Shown in pieces: positions 1-7,123 of a stretch of 34,492 bases of DNA. The stretch comes from Planctomycetia bacterium (GTDB lineage: Bacteria; Planctomycetota; MHYJ01; WSZJ01). The position numbers and the translations under genes were made by a program. A model generated the notes under the pieces. That model searched no databases and had not been told where the DNA came from. It saw only the letters and a list, made by a program, of their open reading frames with translations. Every line of letters begins with the position of its first letter. Position 1 is the stretch's first letter. The stretch covers positions 1-34,492 of the forward strand of contig JADLHC010000288.1 of the NCBI GenBank assembly GCA_020849035.1, written 5' to 3'.

Positions 1-115
1 GCGCCCGCACCGCGTCCCGGGCCGCCTTCACCGCCGCCTCCTCGCCCGCCCACGCCCCTTCCCGCGCCCCCTCCGGCGCCAGCACCACCACCTCCACCCG
101 GTTCGGACCCGCCAT
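1..115 (-). CDS. N-terminal fragment of an unknown protein, cut by window edge
   Basis: An ATG at 115 opens a minus-strand frame that stays open to the window edge, giving about 38 residues that begin MAGPNRVEVVVLAPEGAREG. The hydrophobic strand VEVVVLA near the start followed by an Ala/Glu/Arg-rich stretch looks like the first beta strand and helix of a cytoplasmic alpha/beta protein, but too little is present to name a family. A TAGACT box lies six bases upstream of the ATG with no Shine-Dalgarno between them, the same arrangement seen at several other genes here. It is divergent from kinase 1, 53 bases away. The frame could still be a chance opening in GC-rich DNA. Confidence 0.5.
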   Translation of the reverse strand, partial: MAGPNRVEVVVLAPEGAREGAWAGEEAAVKAARDAVRA

Positions 116-121
116 CCCCGC

Positions 122-127
122 AGTCTA
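122..127 (-). promoter_or_regulatory. Candidate -10 box (TAGACT) for a leaderless transcript
   Basis: On the minus strand TAGACT is followed by six bases and then the ATG of the partial gene ending at 115. A start site 6-8 bases after the box would coincide with the ATG. No clear -35 was found. Confidence 0.4.
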
Positions 128-153
128 ATCTGCAGTTCCCTCCGCCCATCAAG

Positions 154-159
154 TACGCT
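154..159 (+). promoter_or_regulatory. Candidate -10 box (TACGCT) for kinase 1
   Basis: TACGCT ends nine bases before the ATG at 169, and the intervening CCCCCTTCC has no Shine-Dalgarno, so a leaderless or nearly leaderless mRNA is likely. It fits the TANNNT pattern found at the other kinase genes. Confidence 0.35.
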
Positions 160-168
160 CCCCCTTCC

Positions 169-3144
169 ATGACCGACCGCGAATCCCGCCTCCTCCCCGG
201 CATCCTCGCGCTCCAGCTCAACTACATCTCCAAGGAGCAGCTCGCCGCGGCGCTGGCCTCCTGGTCCGAGAAGCCCGCACGCGACGTGGGCGAGATCCTC
301 ATCGAGAAGCGCTTCATCAATGAGGAGCAACGCGAGGCCATCGCAGGACTCGTGTCTGCCCACCTCGCCCGCACGACCGGCCGCGGCCTGCCCGCCGGGT
401 ACGTGCCGCCGGTCACCGAGACGATGGACACCATCGTCATGGACCGGCCCGGCGGGCGCAATCCGAAGGCCGTCCCGGAGCCGCTCGCCCCCGGGGAACG
501 CTTCCGCCTCGGCCCCGAGATCGGCCGCGGCGGCATCGCGCGGGTCGTGGAAGCGACGGACGAGGAGATCGGGCGGACCGTCGCGCTCAAGCTGATGCTG
601 GAGAACGCCCCGGGCGACGCGCTGGAGCGGTTTCGGTGGGAAGCGCGGGTCACGGGGAAGCTGGAGCACCCGAACATCGTGCCCGTGCACGAGGTGGGGG
701 CGCTGCCGGGGTCGAAGGAGATCTACTTCTGCATGAAGCGGATCTACGGGCGCGACATGCATCACGTGATCCGGGAGCGGGAGCGGGACGAGGCGGTGGG
801 GAAGGCGAGCCGGTGGACGCTGAGACGGCTGGTGGAGGCGTTCCGGGACGTGTGCCGGGCGATGGCGTTCGCGCACTCGAAGGGGGTGATCCACCGGGAC
901 CTGAAGCCGGCGAACGTGATGCTGGGGGAGTTCGGCGAGGTGCTGGTGTGCGACTGGGGGCTGGCGAAGGACCAGGAGGGGGGCGAGTGGGCGGGAGGGC
1001 GGGAGGGCGGGAGGGCCGGGGCGGTCACGATGACGGCGGCGGATGCGAGCAGGCCGGTGACGGAGACGGGGGAGATCCTGGGGACGCCGGCGTACATGTC
1101 GCCGGAGCAGGCGCGGGGCGAGCGGGAGCTGCTGGACGAGCGGAGCGACGTGTACTCGCTGGGCGCGATCCTCTACGAGATCCTCACGGCGCGGCCGCCG
1201 TACGAGGGGAAATCGGCGGAGGAGGTCGTGAAGAAGGTCGTCAACGCGCCGCTCATGCCGCCGTCGGCCCGCGCCCTCGTCCCGCCCGAGCTCGAGGCCA
1301 TCTGCCTCCGCGCCATGGCCCGCCGCCGGGAGGACCGCTACGCGTCCGCGGCGGAGCTCGCCGCCGACGTCGAGGCCTACCTTGAAGGAACCAAGGAGAA
1401 GGAGCGCCGCGAGGGCCTCGCCGCCGAGCAGGTCTCCAAGGCCCGCGACGCCATCGCGCGCTGGCACGCGCTCACGAAGGAGGCCGCCGAGGTCCACGCG
1501 GAGGTCGGGCGCCTTCGCGAGAAGATCCCGGACTACGAGGGGGCGGGCGTGAAGCGTCCGCTCTGGGAACAGGAGGAGCGGGCCCGCGCCCTCGAACGCG
1601 ACGCCATCACCGCGTTCACCGAGGCCGACGCCGCCCTCGCTTCCGCCCTCTCCAACGTCCCCGGGCACCGCCTCGCGCGCGAGGTGAAGGCCGAGATGTA
1701 CTGGGAGCGTTTCCTCGAGGCCGAGTCCGCGGGCGACGAGCGGGGAATGCAGCTGAACCGCCAGACCGCCGAGCAGGTCAACGACGGCATCCTCGACGCG
1801 CGGCTGCGCGGCGACGGCACGGTCACCGTCCACACGGCGGCGTACACGTGCCGCTGCCTCTCGCACGGGCGCTCCGTCCGCCCCGACGAGCTCTCCGTCC
1901 TCGGCCTCCACCCCTGGAGCGGCCGCGCCCTCGACCAGCCCGACGGTCTCGGCCTCCGCGAGCTCGAGCCGCACGAGCCGCTTCACCTCCGCCTCCACGC
2001 CGCCGCCTGCCGGCCCGCGCCGCTCCCCGGCGCGCAGGTCTGGGCGTTCCGCTACGAGGAGGTCGACCGCCTCCTCGTCCCCGTCACGCCCCACGGCGGC
2101 ACCACGCCCGTCCCCCGCGCCGTCCTCGACCAGCTCTTCGGCAGCTCTCCGTTCCGCCCGCGCGGCGGCGGCGTCTACCTCGGCCGCACGCCGATCCCGA
2201 AGCAGCCGTGGCCGATGGGTTCCTGGCTCCTGGTCGTCGTCGCGGAAGGCCGCGCGCCGCAGCGCGTGCCGTTCACGGTGGCCCGCCAGCAGGATGTCGC
2301 CCTCGATCTCACGCTCTGGTCCGCCGCCGAACTCCCCGCCGGCTTCCTCCCCGTCGCCGCCGGGTCCTTCAAGTACGGCGGCGACCGCACCGGCCTCACA
2401 CCCAGTCCCCTCGAGATCCTCACGCTTCCGGACTTCCTCATCGCGCGCCACCCCGTCACGTGCAGCGAGTACGCGGAGTTCCTCAACGACGTGCGCCGGA
2501 CCGCTCCCGAGGAGGCGGCGAAGCGCGTCCCGCGGGCCGCGGACCGGAGCGGGTTCTGCTGGCCGCTCGACCCGGCGAGGGGCTACGTGGTGCCGACGGC
2601 GGAGTGGCTGAAGGCCGCGCCCGAGGCGCTGCGGGCGCAGGCCGCGCGGCTCACGAACACGACGGTGGACTGGGAGGAGGACTGGCCGGTCTGCGGGGTT
2701 TCGTGGGAGGACGGCGCCGCCTACGCGAAGTGGGCTTCTCTCCGCGCCGGCCGCGTGTTCCACATGCCCACGGAAAAGCAGTGGGAGAAGACGGCGCGCG
2801 GCCCCGACGGCCGCATCTACCCGTGGGGGCCGCACTGGGACGCGACGTTTTGCAGCAGCAACCAGTCGCACAAGACCGGCGGGCGCCCGCACGCCGTCTC
2901 CGCGTTTCCGACCGACGAGTCGCCGTGGGGCGTGCGCGGCCTCGGCGGCAACGCCAGCGCCCGCTGCCTCAACGAGCCCAACGACAACGTCCCCGGGCGC
3001 CGCATCACCCGCGGCGGGAGCTGGGCCCGCAGCGGCATGCTGGCCCGCGCGATGTACCGCAGCGGGGGAGTCACCCGGGAGGTGAACGGGGCGATCGGGA
3101 TCAGGATGGCCAGCGCGTGCAGCCCGGCGGCGGGCCCCCAGTAG
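169..3144 (+). CDS. Ser/Thr protein kinase fused to FGE/SUMF1-like domain (kinase 1)
   Basis: 991 residues. Residues 1-70 form a helical N-terminal domain (EQLAAALASW region) shared with the three other kinases here. The kinase domain (about 110-410) has the glycine loop GRGGIARVV, the VALK lysine K141, the catalytic loop HRDLKPAN with D244/K246/N249, the magnesium motif DWG at 262-264 in place of DFG, and GTPAYMSPEQ. A charged helical linker follows, then an unnamed domain with a CxC pair (C561, C563), and from about 722 an FGE/SUMF1-like domain with YAEFLN, GVSWEDGAAYAKW, MPTEKQWEKTARG and RGGSW. The two redox cysteines of true formylglycine-generating enzymes are absent, so it is probably a binding domain. 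There is no transmembrane segment. It should autophosphorylate and phosphorylate Ser/Thr targets; the partners are unknown. It ends one base before the convergent gene at 3146. Closest local relative is kinase 2. Confidence 0.95.
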   Translation: MTDRESRLLPGILALQLNYISKEQLAAALASWSEKPARDVGEILIEKRFINEEQREAIAGLVSAHLARTTGRGLPAGYVPPVTETMDTIVMDRPGGRNPKAVPEPLAPGERFRLGPEIGRGGIARVVEATDEEIGRTVALKLMLENAPGDALERFRWEARVTGKLEHPNIVPVHEVGALPGSKEIYFCMKRIYGRDMHHVIRERERDEAVGKASRWTLRRLVEAFRDVCRAMAFAHSKGVIHRDLKPANVMLGEFGEVLVCDWGLAKDQEGGEWAGGREGGRAGAVTMTAADASRPVTETGEILGTPAYMSPEQARGERELLDERSDVYSLGAILYEILTARPPYEGKSAEEVVKKVVNAPLMPPSARALVPPELEAICLRAMARRREDRYASAAELAADVEAYLEGTKEKERREGLAAEQVSKARDAIARWHALTKEAAEVHAEVGRLREKIPDYEGAGVKRPLWEQEERARALERDAITAFTEADAALASALSNVPGHRLAREVKAEMYWERFLEAESAGDERGMQLNRQTAEQVNDGILDARLRGDGTVTVHTAAYTCRCLSHGRSVRPDELSVLGLHPWSGRALDQPDGLGLRELEPHEPLHLRLHAAACRPAPLPGAQVWAFRYEEVDRLLVPVTPHGGTTPVPRAVLDQLFGSSPFRPRGGGVYLGRTPIPKQPWPMGSWLLVVVAEGRAPQRVPFTVARQQDVALDLTLWSAAELPAGFLPVAAGSFKYGGDRTGLTPSPLEILTLPDFLIARHPVTCSEYAEFLNDVRRTAPEEAAKRVPRAADRSGFCWPLDPARGYVVPTAEWLKAAPEALRAQAARLTNTTVDWEEDWPVCGVSWEDGAAYAKWASLRAGRVFHMPTEKQWEKTARGPDGRIYPWGPHWDATFCSSNQSHKTGGRPHAVSAFPTDESPWGVRGLGGNASARCLNEPNDNVPGRRITRGGSWARSGMLARAMYRSGGVTREVNGAIGIRMASACSPAAGPQ
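870..915 (+). repeat. 46-bp exact repeat, copy in kinase 1 (catalytic loop)
   Basis: These 46 bases, covering the AHSKGVIHRDLKPAN coding region, are identical to 4837-4882 in kinase 2, including every third codon position. That is more conserved than the surrounding sequence and could be a recombination or gene-conversion tract. Confidence 0.85.
991..1014 (+). repeat. Three tandem copies of an 8-bp unit (GCGGGAGG) in kinase 1 activation loop
   Basis: GCGGGAGG occurs at 991-998, 999-1006 and 1007-1014 with no spacer. It encodes Gly/Arg-rich residues between DWG and GTPAYMSPEQ. The unit is not a multiple of three, so gain or loss of one copy would shift the frame and truncate the kinase. The repeated G runs could also form a G-quadruplex on the coding strand. 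Confidence 0.8.
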
Positions 3145-3145
3145 G

Positions 3146-4069
3146 TCACTCCCTGCCGTCGTACCGGTAGACAGACTTCGGCGCGATCACCCTTCCCGGC
3201 TTCCCTTTCGGTCCCGCATCGCCGGCAATCGCGATGACGACCTCCGCCAGCGTGCCGACCACTTCGACCGAGAGCCCATTGGGGTTGCGCTCGGTGCCGT
3301 TCGCGCCGATGACGACGCAGACAATCCCGTCGTCGGACCAGCAGGCCACCACGCCGGTGGAGGGCCGGAGCGACCGAAGCCGCTTCTCGATCAGGCGGCG
3401 CCTCTCCTCGTCTCCCGCGACGTCCTTCCAGGCCGCCGAGACCGCGGTGGCCTCTCTTCCGATCTGCGCCAGGGACTCCTTCCCGGGCAGGTCGGTGTCG
3501 TCCCCGGCCTCCGCGTCCGTGCCGTTCCTGCCGACCCTGGCGTGCGTGTGCTCGCCTCCCGCAGACTGGACCATCGCCTCTCCGCGTTCGCCGTCGGTTC
3601 CGGCCGCGTTGGCGGGGCTGATCGACCAGAGGAGGTCCCCGGAGCTGCGGACGGTCCGTCCGGCGCGCCCCCTGGCGCCCCCGTCGCCGCCGAAGACGTA
3701 GAAATCGCCCGCGAGATACCGTCCGCCCAGGATCGCGGTGACCCCGTCGCGGTCCCGCGTCCCGCCCGCGAGCAGCACCGCACCGTCCTTGCCTGCCCGC
3801 AGCACGAGCGCGCCATCCTTTGGCGCGAAGTCCCGGCCGAACGATTCCATTTCAGCGGACAGCTTCGCGGACAGGCGCGCCAGTTCTTCCCGGTCCGCCT
3901 GGAGGTTCGAGTTCAGCTTCGCGGACGCCAGCGACAGTTCCTCGAGTTCCTTCAGGCGCGCGGCCCGCTTGTCGGCGGGGTCCTCGGCCGCGATAGGCGG
4001 CGCGATCGCGAGCGCGCAGGCGATCGCGACCAGCGAACCGAAGCCGAACGTGATTGCGCCGTGCCGCAT
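3146..4069 (-). CDS. Secreted coiled-coil protein with Gly-X-Y patches, unknown function
   Basis: 307 residues. A signal peptide is clear: MRHGAITFGFG, a hydrophobic core rich in Ala/Leu/Ile, and a likely cut after the PPIAA region. Next comes a coiled coil of about 50 residues (LKELEELSLASAKLN region). The remainder is Gly-rich, with short collagen-like runs such as GGDGGARGRAG and GDAGPKGKPG, and strands such as GVVACWSDDGIVCVVIG. No family was recognised. The ATG at 4069 follows a TAGGAT box by six bases, without Shine-Dalgarno. It is convergent with kinase 1 (one-base gap) and divergent from kinase 2, so a shared theme with the kinases is possible but unproven. The periplasm or cell surface is the likely location. 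Confidence 0.8.
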   Translation of the reverse strand: MRHGAITFGFGSLVAIACALAIAPPIAAEDPADKRAARLKELEELSLASAKLNSNLQADREELARLSAKLSAEMESFGRDFAPKDGALVLRAGKDGAVLLAGGTRDRDGVTAILGGRYLAGDFYVFGGDGGARGRAGRTVRSSGDLLWSISPANAAGTDGERGEAMVQSAGGEHTHARVGRNGTDAEAGDDTDLPGKESLAQIGREATAVSAAWKDVAGDEERRRLIEKRLRSLRPSTGVVACWSDDGIVCVVIGANGTERNPNGLSVEVVGTLAEVVIAIAGDAGPKGKPGRVIAPKSVYRYDGRE

Positions 4070-4075
4070 TCGGGC

Positions 4076-4081
4076 ATCCTA
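4076..4081 (-). promoter_or_regulatory. Candidate -10 box (TAGGAT) for a leaderless transcript
   Basis: On the minus strand TAGGAT is followed by GCCCGA and the ATG at 4069. The six-base spacing leaves no room for a ribosome binding site and matches the boxes before 115 and 25771. Confidence 0.45.
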
Positions 4082-4186
4082 GCGCAGATCGGCCCGCCGG
4101 CGGAGGGCGGAATCCGGAGTTCACGAGCGCCCGGTGACCTGCGTTCCCGTTGACCCGCCCCCTCAAAACCGCCACGATTCCCGTCC

Positions 4187-7123
4187 ATGCCTCCGCCGAC
4201 GCAACCCGGCCCCCTCCTCCTCGCGCTTCTCGCGTTCCAGCGCGGGTGGATCACGCGGGAGCGGCTCCTCGAGGCGACCGGCCTGTGGATGGGGGCGCCG
4301 GCGATGGACGTGGGGAAGCTGCTCGTGGACGCGCGCGACCTCTCGGAGGCGCAGCGGGCGGAACTGGAGGGGCTCGTGGCGGAGTGGCTGCAGGCGCGCG
4401 GCGGCGCGACCGTGACGCCGGCGCTGCGGGAGACGCTCGCGCTCCTGCGCCGGCCTTCGCCCCGCCCCGCGACCGCGGCGCCCGCCGTGCGCGCCGACAA
4501 GTACGAGCTCGGCCCCGAGCTCGGCCGCGGCGGCGTCGGCCGCGTCGTCGAGGCCACCGACCGCGAGCTCGGCCGCTCCGTCGCCCTCAAGCTCATGCTC
4601 GAGGACGCCCCCCTCGACCTCGTCGAACGCTTCAAGTGGGAAGCCCGCATCACCGGCCGCTTCGACCACCCCAACATCGTCACCGTCCACGAGGTCGGGA
4701 ATCTCCCCGGCTCGAAGGAGCTCTTCTTCGCGATGAAGAAGATCGTCGGCAAGGACCTCGGGTGGGCGATCGCGGAGGGGCAACCGCTGCGGAAACTGGT
4801 GGAGGCGGTGCGGGACGCGTGCCGGGCGGTGGCGTACGCGCACTCGAAGGGGGTGATCCACCGGGACCTGAAGCCGGCGAACATCATGCTGGGGGATTTC
4901 GGCGAAGTCCTCGTGGTGGACTGGGGGCTGGCGCGGCTGCTGGGGGAGGAGGACACGGCGTCGCAGATCCGGCGGGCGTCGTCCGCGGCGGCGCGGCCGG
5001 GTCGGATCGCGAAGCAGGAGGAGACCGCGAACCTGACGCTCGAGGGGGACATCCTGGGGACGCCGTCGTACATGCCGCCCGAGCAGGCGATGGGGTGGCT
5101 GACGGCGATCGACGAGCGGAGCGACGTGTACTCGCTGGGGGCGACGCTGTACGAGGTGCTGACGGGGGTGCCGCCGTACGACGGGCCGGACGCGCGGGAG
5201 GTGGTGGAGAAGGTGGTCAAGGGCCCGCTGGACCCTCCGTCGAAGTTCCGCGTCTGCCCGCCCGAGCTGGAGGCGATCTGCCTGAGGGCGATGGCGTACC
5301 AGGCGGGGGAGCGCTACCCGACCGCACGCGCCCTGCAGGCCGACCTCGACGCCTGGCTCGAGGGCGCGCTCGAAAACGAGCGGCGCGGTCACATCGCCGC
5401 GCAGCGCATCGAGGCCGGAAAGGCCGCCCTCGAGGCCTGGCGCGATCTCGCCCAGCAGGCGGAGGATGCGGCAAGGCACGCGGAGGAGGCGGCCCGGCGC
5501 GCCCCGGCGCACCTGCCCCTCGAGGGGTATCGCGAGATTCACGCGCTGGAAGACCGGGCGCGCGAAGTGGAGCTGAAGTCCCTCGAGGCGCTCGCGGACG
5601 CGGACGACGCCTTCGACGGCGCGCTCTCGCTGCTGCCCGACCACGGGGAGGCTCGGCGCCTGAAGGCGGAGGTCCACTGGGAGAAGCTGCTGGCCGCGGA
5701 GCGGGCGCAGGACTGGCGCAACGAGTACCTCGCCCGCCGCCGCGTCGAGACCTACAACGACGGCGCCTTCGACGAGCGGCTGAAAGGGGAGGGCCTGCTG
5801 GAGGTCCGCACGCGCGCGTACCCGTGCGCGTGCCTGAGGGAAGGGCGCCCGGTGAGGCCGGAGGAGCTCGTGTTTGCCGGGTATCACCCGTGGTCCGGCC
5901 GGTTCCTCGACGGGAGGGACGTTGACAGCGTTCCCGAGGTGGAGCCTGCGGCCCCGGTGCCGCTCCGCGTCCACGCGGCGACCTGCGCGCCGCAGCCGCT
6001 TGCCGGCGCCGAGGTCTGGGCCTTCCGTTTCGAGCCCGCCGACCGCATCCTGGTTCCCACGACGCCGCCGGACGCCCCCTCCGGCCCGCCCGTGCCGGCG
6101 GCCGTCCTCGACGCCCTCTACGGCAGGTCCCCCTACCGTCCGCGCGGACCGGGGATTCACCTCGGGCGCACGCCGGTCTCGAAGAGGCCGTGGCCGAGGG
6201 GTTCCTGGCTGCTGGTCGTCTCGGCGCCGGATCGCGCGCCGCAGCGCATCCCGGTGGAGGTCCGCCGCGGGACCGACGCGATCGTGGACGCCACGCTCTT
6301 CTTCCCCCAGGAGGTTCCGCCGGGCCACCTTCCGGTCCTCGGCGGCCGGTTCGAGAGCCTGAGCGAGGCGGGGGAGCCGGAACTCACGCGCCAGGTGGTG
6401 AACCTCGAGGACGCCTTCGTGGCCAGGTTCCCGGTCACCTGCGCGGAGTACTGCACGTTCCTCAACGAGATCGACGGCGGCGACCCGGGCGCTGCGCGGG
6501 CGCGGTCCCCCCGCGGCGAGGAAAGATCGTCGTGGTGGTGGACCCGCGGGTCTTCGGGGTGGGCCGTCCCGACGGACGCGTGGCTCAGGACGGCCTCCGA
6601 CCTCGACAGGGCCCGCGTCTCACGGCTTCCTTCCTGCGACGCGGACTGGCTCGAGGACTGGCCGGTGTTCGGGATCTCGTGGGTGGACATGGCGCACTAC
6701 GTCCGCCGCCTCTCCGCCGGGCGCGGCTGGCTCTTCGCCCTCCCCACCGTCCCTCTCCGGGAGCGAGCCGCACGCGGCGACGGCCACCGCCGATTCGCCT
6801 GGGGCGACGCCGCCATCCCGCTCCTCGCCAACACCAACCAGGCCCGCCAGGGCGTCCAGCAGCCGGAGCCGGTGGATTCCTTCCCGTGGGACGAATCCCC
6901 CTGGGGCGCCCGCGGCGTCATCGGAAATGCCTCGGAGCGCTGCCTGTCCAGCCCGGGCCCCTCCTGGCGGAACTGGCGCTTCATCCGGGGCTCCGCCTGG
7001 AACCGCGTTCTCCCCGTCGGCCGCACCTCGTACCGCCAGGGCGCCCCGATTCTCGCCACCTCCAGCAGCGTCGGGTTCCGCACCGCGGCCGTCGTGCGGC
7101 TCGATCCCGAGGAGCGTCGATGA
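4187..7123 (+). CDS. Ser/Thr protein kinase fused to FGE/SUMF1-like domain (kinase 2)
   Basis: 978 residues, same architecture as kinase 1. N-terminal helical domain 1-75; kinase about 103-400 with GRGGVGRVV, K135, HRDLKPAN (H225, D227, K229, N232), DWG (D245) and GTPSYMPPEQ, where Pro replaces the usual Ser before PEQ. The unnamed domain has its CxC at C547/C549 and GYHPWSGR. The FGE-like part begins near 700 and holds YCTFLNEI, GISWVDMAHYVRR and DESPWGARG. It is more eroded than in its paralogues: the usual MPTEKQWEKAARG segment is altered to LPTVPLRERAARG. There are no catalytic FGE cysteines. A weak box, CACGAT, lies eight bases before the ATG and no Shine-Dalgarno is present. The stop overlaps the next ATG as ATGA, so the downstream L7/L12-like gene is probably translationally coupled. 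Confidence 0.95.
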   Translation: MPPPTQPGPLLLALLAFQRGWITRERLLEATGLWMGAPAMDVGKLLVDARDLSEAQRAELEGLVAEWLQARGGATVTPALRETLALLRRPSPRPATAAPAVRADKYELGPELGRGGVGRVVEATDRELGRSVALKLMLEDAPLDLVERFKWEARITGRFDHPNIVTVHEVGNLPGSKELFFAMKKIVGKDLGWAIAEGQPLRKLVEAVRDACRAVAYAHSKGVIHRDLKPANIMLGDFGEVLVVDWGLARLLGEEDTASQIRRASSAAARPGRIAKQEETANLTLEGDILGTPSYMPPEQAMGWLTAIDERSDVYSLGATLYEVLTGVPPYDGPDAREVVEKVVKGPLDPPSKFRVCPPELEAICLRAMAYQAGERYPTARALQADLDAWLEGALENERRGHIAAQRIEAGKAALEAWRDLAQQAEDAARHAEEAARRAPAHLPLEGYREIHALEDRAREVELKSLEALADADDAFDGALSLLPDHGEARRLKAEVHWEKLLAAERAQDWRNEYLARRRVETYNDGAFDERLKGEGLLEVRTRAYPCACLREGRPVRPEELVFAGYHPWSGRFLDGRDVDSVPEVEPAAPVPLRVHAATCAPQPLAGAEVWAFRFEPADRILVPTTPPDAPSGPPVPAAVLDALYGRSPYRPRGPGIHLGRTPVSKRPWPRGSWLLVVSAPDRAPQRIPVEVRRGTDAIVDATLFFPQEVPPGHLPVLGGRFESLSEAGEPELTRQVVNLEDAFVARFPVTCAEYCTFLNEIDGGDPGAARARSPRGEERSSWWWTRGSSGWAVPTDAWLRTASDLDRARVSRLPSCDADWLEDWPVFGISWVDMAHYVRRLSAGRGWLFALPTVPLRERAARGDGHRRFAWGDAAIPLLANTNQARQGVQQPEPVDSFPWDESPWGARGVIGNASERCLSSPGPSWRNWRFIRGSAWNRVLPVGRTSYRQGAPILATSSSVGFRTAAVVRLDPEERR
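4837..4882 (+). repeat. 46-bp exact repeat, copy in kinase 2 (catalytic loop)
   Basis: Identical to 870-915 in kinase 1. See that entry. Confidence 0.85.

Noticed and set aside
28-2892. Long minus-strand open frame opposite kinase 1, with similar antisense frames opposite kinases 2-4 and the DUF2723 gene
   Set aside because: Products are Arg/Ala/Gly/Pro-rich without domains; they arise from high GC at third positions opposite strongly supported genes.
3550-3700. Collagen-like domain in the secreted protein at 3146-4069
   Set aside because: Gly-X-Y runs are only three or four triplets long, too short and scattered for a collagen helix; noted as patches only.
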